Source of the DNA: Aquisalibacillus elongatus
GTDB lineage: Bacteria; Bacillota; Bacilli; Bacillales; Alkalibacillaceae
Assembly (NCBI RefSeq): GCF_003843875.1
Contig: NZ_RKRF01000008.1
Coordinates: forward strand, 372,001 to 436,000
DNA: 64,000 nucleotides
Direction: 5' to 3'
The notes under the pieces are model-generated. The model was not told the DNA's origin and did no database searches. It saw only the letters and a list, made by a program, of their open reading frames with translations. The stretch's first letter is position 1. The number at the start of each line of letters is the position of its first letter. Shown one piece after another: positions 25,437 through 34,100 of the stretch. The translations under genes were made by a program, and so were the position numbers.

Positions 25437-26483
25437 ATGAAAGCAGTAGTTAAACATTCAAATCAACCCGGAGATTTATCTGTTAAAAACATACCTTTAA
25501 AAGATAGAAGTAAAGATGAAGTTCTAGTCAAGATTAATATGGCTAGTATTTGCGGTAGTGACCTTCATATGTATGCTGGACATAGCGGATATGATTGGAT
25601 CACATACCCACTTGTTTTAGGACACGAAATGACAGGTGAGGTAGAGGATGCTGAAGATGCTAGTTTAATTGGTCGATGTGTTGTTATTAATCCTTATATT
25701 CCATGTGGAAAATGTGAACACTGCCTTGATGGAAGAGAGAATCAGTGTGACAATGGCCAGTTTTTTAGTAAAAAAGTTGCTCCGGCGTCATTAAATTATG
25801 GTTTTAGAGAAAATGGTGGAATGGCTGAATATATTGTCGTTCCGAATGAAAATATTATGTTGTTACCAGAAAAAGTACCAAATGAAGTGGCTGCAATTTC
25901 AGAAGCACTTGCAGTTGGTTTGACTGCCATTGAAAAAGTAAAAGACGTTCAAGGTAAATCGTTTGTCGTATTTGGTCCAGGTCCTATTGGGTTAGGTATT
26001 GCCAGTTTATTAAAAGGACTTGGTGCAGGGAAAATCATCATGATAGGAATTCCAGGAGATGAGAAGCGTTTAGAAACAGCTGAGCAGGTAGGGGTAGATG
26101 AAACAGTAATTTCTGATGAAGCACTTACTGACCAGCTACTACAATTAAGCAATGGGTATGATGTAATTTTCGATTGTTCAGGTCACCATTCTGTTCCTAA
26201 TCAAGCTGTTAAACTCCTTAAAAAAGGAGGCGAGTTGGTTTTAGTTGGAATATCAACTCAAGAGTTTCAATTACAAATGGACCAAATTGTAAGAGGTGAA
26301 ATTTCAGTATACGGCAGTTATGGTATAACTAGAAGTACGTTTAATAGAGTTCTAGAGTATGCAACAGATTCTGCCTTTCCATTTAATCAGCTAATATCTA
26401 AGGTGTATAGTTTTGAAGATGCAAAAGAAGCATTTGATTTTGCTCAGAATCAGGCAAATGGTAAAGTCATACTTCAATTTTAA
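25437..26483 (+). CDS. Zinc-dependent alcohol dehydrogenase (MDR; butanediol/threonine-type)
   Basis: 348 residues. Catalytic zinc ligands are in CGSDLHMY (Cys38) and LGHEMTGE (His-Glu), and the structural zinc cysteines in CGKCEHCLDGRENQC (~97-111). The Rossmann motif is FGPGPIGLGIASLL (~180-193). It oxidises a secondary alcohol or diol to a ketone with NAD(P). In this operon it may generate the keto function needed upstream of CoA activation. ATG after AAGGTGGTGGACTAA. Confidence 0.9.
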   Translation: MKAVVKHSNQPGDLSVKNIPLKDRSKDEVLVKINMASICGSDLHMYAGHSGYDWITYPLVLGHEMTGEVEDAEDASLIGRCVVINPYIPCGKCEHCLDGRENQCDNGQFFSKKVAPASLNYGFRENGGMAEYIVVPNENIMLLPEKVPNEVAAISEALAVGLTAIEKVKDVQGKSFVVFGPGPIGLGIASLLKGLGAGKIIMIGIPGDEKRLETAEQVGVDETVISDEALTDQLLQLSNGYDVIFDCSGHHSVPNQAVKLLKKGGELVLVGISTQEFQLQMDQIVRGEISVYGSYGITRSTFNRVLEYATDSAFPFNQLISKVYSFEDAKEAFDFAQNQANGKVILQF

Positions 26484-26496
26484 TGGAGGGGATTGT

Positions 26497-27177
26497 ATGA
26501 AGATAGTAGATCTAACATTAGAAATTTATGATGGATTAGAGACTTTTAAGAGTCACCCGTCTATATCCATTAAAGAACACTCAACATTTGAAAATACAAA
26601 AGATCGTTACTTACCACCTAGTGAAGGTTTTGAGTCTAGATTACTTTCCTTTTCTGATCATAGCGGGACACATATTGATGCTCCTCTACATTTCATTCGT
26701 GATGGTGAATCAACAAGTGAAATGAAATTAGAAAAAACAATGGGAAGAGCAGTGTTTTTGGATCTCTCCGATATTAAATCACCAGATGAACCCGTCACAG
26801 CTGATATGCTTGATCAAATTGAACAATCTCAAGGTGTTCAGGTGGAAAAAGATGATATAGTACTTGTTCGCACAAGAAAAGGTGAGTGGGGAGACGACAC
26901 TTTTTTTTCGGATAAAGCATTTGCAAAAAGTGCAGGTGAATGGTTAACCTCGAAAAAAGTGAAATCAGTAGGTCTTGATTTAGCTAATATTGATGTCAAC
27001 GATAATATGCGACGAGAAGTACACATGGAAGTTCTTGGGCATAATACCTATATCATTGAGAATATGGTTAACTTAGAGAAACTGCCAACTGATCGTAAAT
27101 TTACGTTCCATGCAACGCCTTTGAAACTGAAAAATGCAACCGCCTCTCCAGTTCGTGCTTTGGCAATTTTAGATTAA
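26497..27177 (+). CDS. Cyclase-family metal-dependent hydrolase (kynurenine formamidase-like)
   Basis: 226 residues. It carries the cyclase/KynB metal motif HSGTHIDAPLHF (~61-72) and the second-shell DLANIDVN (~160-167). The family opens amide, lactone or diketone substrates, with examples such as N-formylkynurenine and cyclohexane-1,2-dione. In this operon it is a candidate ring-opening or lactone-hydrolysing step. ATG 26497 follows TGGAGGGGATTGT; the longer reading upstream lies within the previous gene. Confidence 0.85.
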   Translation: MKIVDLTLEIYDGLETFKSHPSISIKEHSTFENTKDRYLPPSEGFESRLLSFSDHSGTHIDAPLHFIRDGESTSEMKLEKTMGRAVFLDLSDIKSPDEPVTADMLDQIEQSQGVQVEKDDIVLVRTRKGEWGDDTFFSDKAFAKSAGEWLTSKKVKSVGLDLANIDVNDNMRREVHMEVLGHNTYIIENMVNLEKLPTDRKFTFHATPLKLKNATASPVRALAILD

Positions 27178-27187
27178 AGGATCGGTG

Positions 27188-27922
27188 ATGTCATCAATGG
27201 TTGAACTTAAACACTTGCAACAACTTAATGCTCAAGTTACAAGTGATATTGAAAAGTTAAATGAACATTATCCAGAAATTCAAAAATCCTATTTGCAACT
27301 ACAAGATGATGTTTTGGAAGATGGGTATGTTTCGAGGAAAGACAAAGAGCTTATATTAGTAGGTATTAATGCTGCTAGACGTTATGAAAAAGGTATGATT
27401 CATCATACAAAACGTGCGATCGATTCTGGAGCGACAATACACGAATTAGTTGAGACTTTAACACCATGCATTTTATCTCGAGGCATACCGGCATGGTTAG
27501 AAGGAATTAAAGCTATAGATTATGCACAAGATTATTTAGGAGAGAAAGATGTGAACCTTGAGCACCCTGGTGAGGTAAGTGATATATCAACCATTCAGGA
27601 AGCTTTGGATTATTTCAAAACGGAGGCGAATGGTCAAAAGCCCAATTGGGTTAGTCTATTACAAAGTGAAGCCGAGCATGTATTATTACATTATGGTCAA
27701 TTGAGGTCTTCTATTCTTAAAGACGGTTACTTGGAAAGAAAAATGAAAGAGTTTACTTTAATTGGTATTAATGTAGCGGAACAGTATGAAGAAGGTGTAA
27801 GGTTACATGTGAATGCAGCGAAGAAACTAGGGGCAACACCCGAAGAGTTGGCAGAAGTCGCTTTAACCGCCACTTTAACAGCTGGCATACCAGCATGGTT
27901 TGAGATTTCAGAGTACTTGTAA
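27188..27922 (+). CDS. Carboxymuconolactone decarboxylase-family protein, tandem CMD domains
   Basis: 244 residues comprising two homologous CMD halves: VSRKDKELILVGINAARRYEKG...HHTKRAIDSGAT (~40-80) and ERKMKEFTLIGINVAEQYEEG...LHVNAAKKLGAT (~178-218). Neither half has the redox CxxC of AhpD peroxidases, so a lyase/decarboxylase-type role is more likely than peroxide reduction. ATG 27188 follows AAAGGATCGGTG at 7 nt; an overlapping GTG at 27185 is possible. Next to a cyclase and an alpha/beta hydrolase it suggests lactone chemistry. Confidence 0.87.
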   Translation: MSSMVELKHLQQLNAQVTSDIEKLNEHYPEIQKSYLQLQDDVLEDGYVSRKDKELILVGINAARRYEKGMIHHTKRAIDSGATIHELVETLTPCILSRGIPAWLEGIKAIDYAQDYLGEKDVNLEHPGEVSDISTIQEALDYFKTEANGQKPNWVSLLQSEAEHVLLHYGQLRSSILKDGYLERKMKEFTLIGINVAEQYEEGVRLHVNAAKKLGATPEELAEVALTATLTAGIPAWFEISEYL

Positions 27923-27946
27923 AAGCAAGGGAAGGAAGTGCATAGA

Positions 27947-28414
27947 ATGGAACATTTTGAAGCACCTAATCTAGAGTTTTTATTTGACCTTGAATTGTTT
28001 GTTGAAAGTCCTCATTTGCCTGGGAAGACTCCTATTGGTAACAGAAGAGTTATTCGTGTGACAGGTGGCTCATTTGAAGGTGAGCAATTAAAAGGGGTAG
28101 TTGTTCCAGGCGGAGATGATTGGATTACCGTGAGAGAAGATGGAACAATTATTCAAGACGTACGAATTTTACTTCAAACTAATGACGATGAATTAATTTT
28201 GATGACTTATCGAGGAATTCGAACGGGACCTAAAGAAGTTTTAGATCGATTAGATGCTAATGAGGAAGTTGACATTAGTGAATATTATTTCAGTACACAA
28301 CCTGTTTTTGAAACATCGTCTAAGAAATATGACTGGTTAAATAAACGAATTTTCGTTTCACGCGGTAAGCGTTTGGAAGGAAAAGTGAATTACTCAATCT
28401 ACGAAGTTAATTGA
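27947..28414 (+). CDS. DUF3237 protein
   Basis: 155-residue beta-rich protein with the DUF3237 pattern: RVTGGSFEGEQLKGVVVPGGDDWITVREDG (in segments, ~28-57), DVRILLQTNDDELILMTYRG and a C-terminal FVSRGKR..GKVNYSIYEV. Members have no settled biochemical role but recur in catabolic operons for aromatic or cyclic compounds. ATG 27947 is chosen because GGAAGGAAG precedes it by 9-10 nt, while the upstream GTG at 27938 overlaps that site. Confidence 0.85.
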   Translation: MEHFEAPNLEFLFDLELFVESPHLPGKTPIGNRRVIRVTGGSFEGEQLKGVVVPGGDDWITVREDGTIIQDVRILLQTNDDELILMTYRGIRTGPKEVLDRLDANEEVDISEYYFSTQPVFETSSKKYDWLNKRIFVSRGKRLEGKVNYSIYEVN

Positions 28415-28426
28415 GGAGTGGGTATC

Positions 28427-29245
28427 ATGCTACAAAGAATCGAGCTGCAAGATGGTAGGACTTTAACAATTAATGATCCTAATAATGATAAACAACCTGT
28501 GGTCTCTGTTCATGGTTTAACAGGTAATCATATGCAGTTAAAGTATTTTCAGGATTATTTTAAAGACGATCGATTTATCACATATGATTTGAGTGGTCGT
28601 GGTCAAAGTGATTTTAATTCACAGACATCTATAAGTCATCATGCCAATGATTTGTTAGAGTTATTAGATATACTTAGCCTGAATGATGTTATTTTAGTTG
28701 GATATTCAATAGGTGCATATATATGTGCTGAAGCTGCAGCTAAGAGTGATAAAGTAGGGAAGTTAGTTTTATTAGATGGTGCGGGGTATGCTGATGATGA
28801 TCAACAAGTTATGATTTCTAATTCATTGTTAAGGTTAAGCAAATCCTATAATTCTCAAGAAGATTATATAAATGAAACAAAAATTTCATTTGAGAAAGCC
28901 GGGATTGAGTGGACTGAGCATCATAGAAAGTTTGCAGAATATGAGTCCAACAAGACATCAAATGGTTGGGAAAGCAAAATGGATGTTAAGTTACTAAAAC
29001 AGGATTATGATACATTTTTTTACTTTCAACATTCAAAGATTTTGTCAGAAATAAATGTTCCGACGTTATTGATCATTGCCAAAGGGAATATGGGACAACG
29101 TCCATTATTTTTAGAAGAATCCTTTAATGTTGTTGAAGATAATATAACTAACTTACAAGTTGAAGAAACTTCTGCCAATCACTTAACATTAGTGTTTAAT
29201 CAGCAGCCAGAAGTTTTTAAGCAAATTGAAAAGTTTATTAAGTAA
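28427..29245 (+). CDS. Alpha/beta hydrolase
   Basis: 272 residues with the alpha/beta-hydrolase fold: oxyanion HGLTGNHMQL (~27-36), nucleophile elbow GYSIGAYIC (~96-104), and catalytic His in ETSANHLTLVF near the C-terminus. It resembles 3-oxoadipate enol-lactonases and related C-C or ester hydrolases. ATG 28427 follows GAGGAGTGGGTATC. Last gene of the operon that starts at 20638; no terminator is obvious after it. Confidence 0.85.
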   Translation: MLQRIELQDGRTLTINDPNNDKQPVVSVHGLTGNHMQLKYFQDYFKDDRFITYDLSGRGQSDFNSQTSISHHANDLLELLDILSLNDVILVGYSIGAYICAEAAAKSDKVGKLVLLDGAGYADDDQQVMISNSLLRLSKSYNSQEDYINETKISFEKAGIEWTEHHRKFAEYESNKTSNGWESKMDVKLLKQDYDTFFYFQHSKILSEINVPTLLIIAKGNMGQRPLFLEESFNVVEDNITNLQVEETSANHLTLVFNQQPEVFKQIEKFIK

Positions 29246-29325
29246 ATTTTATAATTTTTAACATGGTCCCTCAAAGAATTGATATGATTATGATAGTCAT
29301 ATATTGTGATTTGGGGGCGTTTTTA

Positions 29326-30414
29326 TTGAAAACACATCGAAACTTTTGGATATTTGGTTTAATTAGTTTAGTTATATTTGTTGGTGTGTTTATTAATTTA
29401 AGTGGAGAAAAAACAACAACAAACTTAAAGGATTTTGATTTTGTTTTAAAAGAAAAAGTTATAAATGATAACAATAAATTCATAACTGAGTCCGATGTAA
29501 AACATACTGACCCCATCGTCAACCCCCACACCCACTATACATACAACCAAATGATCGAGGATCTGCAAGCTTTAGATGATAATTATCAGAGCCTTGTTTC
29601 AACTGAAGTGATTGGTCAGTCGGTGGATGGCCGGGATTTGTACGCGGCTCGGTTGGGTTATGGTGATACAGAGTATTTGATTCACGCGGCGACTCATGCC
29701 AGGGAGTATATGACGACGAATGTCGTGATGAATCAGCTGGATACGTATAGTCGAGCGTTTGTTCAGAATGAGAAGATTGATGGTTTTTCGGCTCGGGAGC
29801 TGTTGAAGGAAGTTTCAATTTATTATGTACCGATGGTGAATCCGGATGGCGTGACGCTTGTGCAGGAAGGGGCTGAGGCGCTTCAGAATTCGGAGGAGCT
29901 TTTGGCGATGAATAATGGTGATACGGACTTTTCGCATTGGAAAGCGAATGCGCGCGGCGTTGATTTGAATCGGAATTTTTCAACGGGTTGGGAAGATGCG
30001 CATGCGGATACGGGCGAGCCTGGGTTTCAAAATTACAAAGGGCCTGAGCCGATGAGTGAGCCGGAAGTTCAAGCGCTGGCTGGTTTAATCAGAGAGCATG
30101 ATTTTGAGTTGGCGCTTGCTTATCATTCATCGGGTGAAATTATTTACTACGGTCAGCTGTTGCCTGATGAATTGGAGCGAGAGTCGATTGAGTTGGCGCA
30201 GTTGATGAGTGAGTATACGGGTTATCCTATTGATACGGGGGGCTATGGTGGCATGTTTTCGGATTGGTTTGTTGAAGAGACGAATCGACCGAACTTGACG
30301 CCTGAGATCTCGCCGTTCGTCGGACCGGGTCCTGTGCCGATAGAAAATTTCGACTGGATCTGGGAGCAGCATAAATCAATAGGGTTATTGTTCGCACAAG
30401 AATTATTAAAGTAA
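29326..30414 (+). CDS. M14-family zinc carboxypeptidase, membrane-anchored or secreted
   Basis: 362 residues. An N-terminal signal/anchor segment (WIFGLISLVIFVGVFINL) and a linker precede an M14 domain. Zinc ligands are in ATHAREYMTT (HxxE), with the family pattern MVNPDGVTL, DLNRNFSTGW, AYHSSGEIIYY (third ligand His) and catalytic Glu in LTPEISPF. It cleaves gamma-D-glutamyl-mDAP or C-terminal residues at the cell surface. TTG 29326 is chosen to expose the signal segment; a longer reading has no ribosome site. Base composition shifts from AT-rich to GC-richer near 29515. Confidence 0.88.
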   Translation: MKTHRNFWIFGLISLVIFVGVFINLSGEKTTTNLKDFDFVLKEKVINDNNKFITESDVKHTDPIVNPHTHYTYNQMIEDLQALDDNYQSLVSTEVIGQSVDGRDLYAARLGYGDTEYLIHAATHAREYMTTNVVMNQLDTYSRAFVQNEKIDGFSARELLKEVSIYYVPMVNPDGVTLVQEGAEALQNSEELLAMNNGDTDFSHWKANARGVDLNRNFSTGWEDAHADTGEPGFQNYKGPEPMSEPEVQALAGLIREHDFELALAYHSSGEIIYYGQLLPDELERESIELAQLMSEYTGYPIDTGGYGGMFSDWFVEETNRPNLTPEISPFVGPGPVPIENFDWIWEQHKSIGLLFAQELLK

Positions 30415-30415
30415 A

Positions 30416-30446
30416 AAGGCGTCCGGTTTTAGCCGGACGCCTTCTT
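30416..30446 (+). terminator. Intrinsic terminator
   Basis: AAGGCGTCCGG / CCGGACGCCTT stem with a TTTTAG loop and a CTTAT tail. Confidence 0.88.
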
Positions 30447-30585
30447 ATATAATTAAGGGGGAGATTGAGTGTCTTCTTATATGGTTCCCCATTGTTTGGA
30501 ACTTTAAACATAAACAGATTAATTGAAATAAGCGTGGTTTTTAGATACATTTTTATACAACAACGTAAAGAAAGGTGATCTCACA

Positions 30586-31323
30586 ATGAATGACACAATG
30601 GATTTACTTAAACGACACGTTTCGATTCGGAAATATAAAGATACTGAAATCGCGAATGAGGATCTGCATGAATTGATTGACGCAGCGCAACATGCGGCGA
30701 GCTCGAATTTTGTACAAGCTTACTCGATTGTTCGCGTGACGGATGCTGAAAAACGAGAGGCGCTTGCTGAGTTAAGCCGTAATGAGCAACAGATTATGTC
30801 AGCGCCGGTCGTGTTACTATTTTGCGTGGACTTTAAGCGTTTAGAATATGCGCTAAAGAAAAATGGTGAGGAGCTTGACATGACGGGTCTAGAAAACTTC
30901 CTAGTTGGCACGACGGACACGTCATTGTTCGCTCAAAACTTTGCAGTAGCCGCTGAGTCGAAAGGTTATGGCATTTGTTATATCGGTGGCGTAAGGAATA
31001 ATCCTGAACAAATTAGTGAGTTGGTCTCGCTGCCTGATCATGTGTTTCCGTTGTTCGGTATGACGATTGGTGTGCCGGATGAGACGCAGTATGTGAAGCC
31101 GAGACTTCCGGTTGAAGCTATTTTGCATGAGAATGAATATGACGAAGAAAAGTATCCAAGCATTATAGAGAAGTACGATGAGGACATGGCTGAGTATTAT
31201 CAATCAAGGTTGACGAACCGCCGAGTGGGAACATGGTCAGAGACGATGGCGAAAATGCTGAAAGCACCACGTCGACTGCACATGCGAGAGTTTGTGTTGT
31301 CGAAAGGATTTTCGTTGGATTAA
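30586..31323 (+). CDS. NAD(P)H-dependent flavin nitroreductase (NfsA/NfrA type)
   Basis: 245 residues. N-terminal RHVSIRKYKDTEI (~9-21) and HAASSNFVQAYSIVRV (~35-50) bind FMN; AAESKGYGICYIGGVRNNPEQI (~122-143) and FGMTIGVPDE are typical of the NfsA-FRP branch. It reduces nitro compounds, quinones or disulfides with NADPH. ATG follows AAAGGTGATCTCACA. A 21-bp repeat array begins directly after its stop codon. Confidence 0.9.
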   Translation: MNDTMDLLKRHVSIRKYKDTEIANEDLHELIDAAQHAASSNFVQAYSIVRVTDAEKREALAELSRNEQQIMSAPVVLLFCVDFKRLEYALKKNGEELDMTGLENFLVGTTDTSLFAQNFAVAAESKGYGICYIGGVRNNPEQISELVSLPDHVFPLFGMTIGVPDETQYVKPRLPVEAILHENEYDEEKYPSIIEKYDEDMAEYYQSRLTNRRVGTWSETMAKMLKAPRRLHMREFVLSKGFSLD

Positions 31324-31640
31324 TTTATATGGGTGTGGAACGGGCCCGCTGGAAGGTTGAACAGGCTCGGTGGAGGAGCGAACGTACCCGCTGGAAGGTT
31401 GAACAGGCTCGGTGGAGGGATGAACAGGCTCGGTGGAAGAGTGAACATACCCGCAGGAGAGAGAAACAGGCCCGCTGGAGGGATGAACAGGCTCGGTGGA
31501 AGAGTGAACAGGCCTGCTGGAGAGTGAAACTTACCCGATAGAAGAGCAAACACACCCGGTGGGGGGGGCAATACTCACCTGCTGGAGGGCAAAACAGACC
31601 TGTTGGAATGACGAACACACCCGATAGAAAAACCACTCTA
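31324..31640. repeat. 21-bp degenerate tandem array, family C (CGGTGGA...GAACAGG core), about 15 units
   Basis: The first well-formed unit starts at 31345 (CCCGCTGGAAGGTTGAACAGG is not given in full; core CCCGCTGGA), and units recur every 21 bp to 31640, with one irregular pair adding 2 bp. A weaker unit fits exactly from 31324, the base after the nitroreductase stop. It is GC-rich compared with the neighbouring intergenic DNA. Four of six reading frames stay open across much of it because 21 is a multiple of three. It fills most of the 370-bp convergent gap. Confidence 0.92.
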
Positions 31641-31657
31641 CAATTCCACATAAAACC

Positions 31658-31693
31658 AAAACGCCTCAGAAGCACGCGCTTCTGAGGCGTTTC
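31658..31693. terminator. Bidirectional intrinsic terminator
   Basis: AAAACGCCTCAGAAGC / GCTTCTGAGGCGTTT around a 4-nt loop, with A- and T-rich flanks. Shared by the convergent nitroreductase and permease genes. Confidence 0.92.
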
Positions 31694-33052
31694 TTATACT
31701 CCAATAAAATATAACCCCGCAATAATCGCATACAACAAGGCATACAGGATCAACGCATACTTCCAGTTCATTTTTAACCCGACGTGGACGGAGTTGGTAT
31801 TGGTTAAATTTCCGACCATCAAGTTCGTGGCGGAAAAAGGTGATACTAGAATCGTCATCATCCAGCCGATCAACAACCCAAGGCTCAATAGCAGGTGGTC
31901 GCCTTCAAAGATTGGCGAGGAGCTTAGCGTAATTGCGAGTGCGGTATTGGTGATAATCGGGTGAATGCCGACGAACGATAATCCGTTTACGATTAACGCC
32001 AAAATCGGCAGTAAAATTAGCATATGGGTGATGCCGGTGGATTCGATAAAGTAAATGATCCACTCGCTTGCGCCTGCGTTTAAAATGGCCAAGCCAAAGG
32101 TTCCGGCTGCGATAAATAATGAAAGTTCGTTACCCATTTTCGGAAGCCGGTTCTGTGTATAGTCATAGAGGTCCTTAACATATTCGCCCGGACTTTGGAA
32201 AAAGAGCGACCAGATTGTTGAAGCCACGATCGCAATAATTGGGATGATCGTTAAGACTGACAAATCGACGTAATGCTCAATGGTCATCGTAAGTGCGGTC
32301 ATGACGACAATGATGAGCACGAGTTCAACGAGTTTTCGTTTGGCTTTTTGAATGGAGACGTCATGGTCTTTTTCGACAATATCAATCTGTTCGTTCACTT
32401 TTCCCATCATCAAAAACCCTAGCAAAATTCCGATTAACGCAAATGTAAATCCATACGGAAACAGTTCAAACCAGGTCACGTCAAAATAAGATAAAATAAG
32501 TGCGATCGAAATAAAGTACGGTGACCATAAAAACGACATCGCAAAACCGCGAATGAGCGCACGCAACCTCGTATCTTCATAATCTTTAAATGACGGTGTG
32601 CTCGTTAAATGATACATAATCGGGATTGTCCCGAGGTTCATGACTGAGCCAATCCCCATCAGTGACACTTTCAAATAGGCATAGAGCTGACGTGATGTTT
32701 TGATATAATAATTAAAAATGATATCCATATAATCGAGATACTGCCCGTTTCGAATCGGGAGTGAAATGAGCGGAACGAATATAAAAATCGCAAGTAATCC
32801 GACGTTTTCACGGACACCGCGAAACATCTCGGTCAGCCCTTCTCCCATTAAAAATAAAGCAGCCGACAAAATGAGCAAACCACTAATTAAAATCATTGGT
32901 GTTTTGCTTAAATAAGGGATGAATGAAATGATCGTGATTGTTGCAAACAAACTAATGAGTGTTGGCAACACGGGATGCTCGATAAATTGTGCGATTAAAT
33001 AGGTAAAGCCCATTAATAGCGCGGCAATGGGCCGGATGTAGATCCGTTTCAT
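31694..33052 (-). CDS. Polytopic permease of the ion-transporter (IT) superfamily type, substrate unknown
   Basis: 452 residues with about ten hydrophobic segments arranged in two halves. Each half carries a helix break rich in Gly/Asn (MGIGSVMNLGTIPIMYHLTS and GLSFVGIHPIITNTALAITL), like the re-entrant loops of anion or Na+/H+ IT-superfamily carriers. Substrate is not deducible. Start at ATG 33052 (MKRIYIRPIAALL) follows AAAAGGAGCGTCACC on the minus strand; a longer in-frame reading runs back through the upstream regulator's 3' end and is unlikely. The Crp/Fnr gene lies upstream on the same strand, so the regulator may control it. Confidence 0.8.
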   Translation of the reverse strand: MKRIYIRPIAALLMGFTYLIAQFIEHPVLPTLISLFATITIISFIPYLSKTPMILISGLLILSAALFLMGEGLTEMFRGVRENVGLLAIFIFVPLISLPIRNGQYLDYMDIIFNYYIKTSRQLYAYLKVSLMGIGSVMNLGTIPIMYHLTSTPSFKDYEDTRLRALIRGFAMSFLWSPYFISIALILSYFDVTWFELFPYGFTFALIGILLGFLMMGKVNEQIDIVEKDHDVSIQKAKRKLVELVLIIVVMTALTMTIEHYVDLSVLTIIPIIAIVASTIWSLFFQSPGEYVKDLYDYTQNRLPKMGNELSLFIAAGTFGLAILNAGASEWIIYFIESTGITHMLILLPILALIVNGLSFVGIHPIITNTALAITLSSSPIFEGDHLLLSLGLLIGWMMTILVSPFSATNLMVGNLTNTNSVHVGLKMNWKYALILYALLYAIIAGLYFIGV

Positions 33053-33115
33053 GGTGACGCTCCTTTTGACAAAATCTACATCCATTATAGAGTGATTGGT
33101 GGAATTTGTCATATA

Positions 33116-33145
33116 AAAATGGCTAACTGTCGCGTTAGCCATTTT
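33116..33145 (-). terminator. Intrinsic terminator spanning the Crp/Fnr stop codon
   Basis: AAAATGGCTAAC / GTTAGCCATTTT stem. The stop codon TAA of the minus-strand regulator is inside it. Confidence 0.8.
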
Positions 33146-33863
33146 CAATAAATAAGTTTCGAATGTAACTTGGATTAGGGTCTTCTTTGATGATCGAGTC
33201 GTGAACGTCAATGCGTTTGCGCTTCGGAAAACGGACTAAGCCTTCTTCTGCTAGTTCTCGCAAAATTGTCGAGACCACCTCGCGCGTTGAGCCGACCATA
33301 TTCGCAATTTCTTGTTGGGTTAGAGGAAAATGAATTGAATGATATTGTTGGTTTGGTCTAGGTTCATAATAACGGTTATGAAGGGTTTGGAGTAGATGAA
33401 TAATTCGGTCGCGTACATGGTCTAACGCTAAGCTTTTTAACATTTCCTCACGTTCTTCTAAGCGAAAACTCAATTCTTGGAGTGCCTTCTGTAAAAGTGT
33501 GGGGTGTTTCTCGGATAGTTTTAGGAAGGTTTCTTCATTGACTGAACAAAAATGCGTATCATCAACTGCTTGTACATAGGACTCTTGAACGTTGAGCGAG
33601 AAGGTTTTCATTTTACCGAATGTGCTTCCTGGGCCAAGTAAGCTGTAGGTAAATTCTTTTCCTTTGTGGTTCACGGTAAAAATTCTAACGCAACCTGTTT
33701 TGATGAAACAAAGCTCGTCCCGAAATGTCTCTGGCGTCCGAATAATCTCGCCCCGCCTGTAGTCAGTGTGTTGGATACAGTCGACGACATCGTTACTCGC
33801 TGATTCTGGAACCCCGTCTAAAAAGCCAATTTTCGACAAATACCATAGTTTACTGAACTCCAT
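33135..33863 (-). CDS. Crp/Fnr-family transcriptional regulator
   Basis: 242 residues. N-terminal cyclic-nucleotide-binding-type beta barrel (RRGEIIRTPETFRDELCFIK, LGPGSTFGKMKTFSL), long dimer helix (~115-155) and a C-terminal winged helix TQQEIANMVGSTREVVSTIL (~182-201). Cysteines are scattered and do not form the FNR N-terminal iron-sulfur cluster. Its signal is unknown. On the minus strand it diverges from the c-di-GMP riboswitch/SinI unit and precedes the permease gene. Confidence 0.9.
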   Translation of the reverse strand: MEFSKLWYLSKIGFLDGVPESASNDVVDCIQHTDYRRGEIIRTPETFRDELCFIKTGCVRIFTVNHKGKEFTYSLLGPGSTFGKMKTFSLNVQESYVQAVDDTHFCSVNEETFLKLSEKHPTLLQKALQELSFRLEEREEMLKSLALDHVRDRIIHLLQTLHNRYYEPRPNQQYHSIHFPLTQQEIANMVGSTREVVSTILRELAEEGLVRFPKRKRIDVHDSIIKEDPNPSYIRNLFIENG

Positions 33864-33989
33864 AATACCTCTCCTAAAAAAAATTTATTTAATGTGAGTT
33901 ATCTAACAGATTTTTTTAATAGTTTAAAATATTATAACAATTAATAAGACTTTTGGCTATAAAAGGTGGTGAGTCTAATAACTTTTTCT

Positions 33990-34077
33990 TGTTAGAAAAG
34001 GCAAACCTTTTTGAAAAGAAGGGACGCAAAGCCGGTGGTCTAAGGGCTTAACAGGCCTAAGATAGCACAGCTGCCTC
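33990..34077 (+). promoter_or_regulatory. Cyclic-di-GMP-I (GEMM-I) riboswitch
   Basis: The conserved core is unmistakable: AGGCAAACC, then GAAA tetraloop region, GGGACGCAAAGCC, GG.CTAAG, GATAGC and the closing GCTGCC, in the order and spacing of class-I c-di-GMP aptamers of Gram-positive bacteria. CCTC at 34074-34077 could pair with GAGG of the ribosome site (34091-34094), suggesting translational control; no terminator lies between the aptamer and the SinI-like start. Confidence 0.9.
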
Positions 34078-34100
34078 ATACTAAATGGGGGAGGATATTC

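Noticed and set aside
31233..31675. Several overlapping repetitive ORFs on both strands
   Set aside because: They are created by the 21-bp array (period divisible by three), lack ribosome sites and contradict each other in frame; not annotated as proteins.
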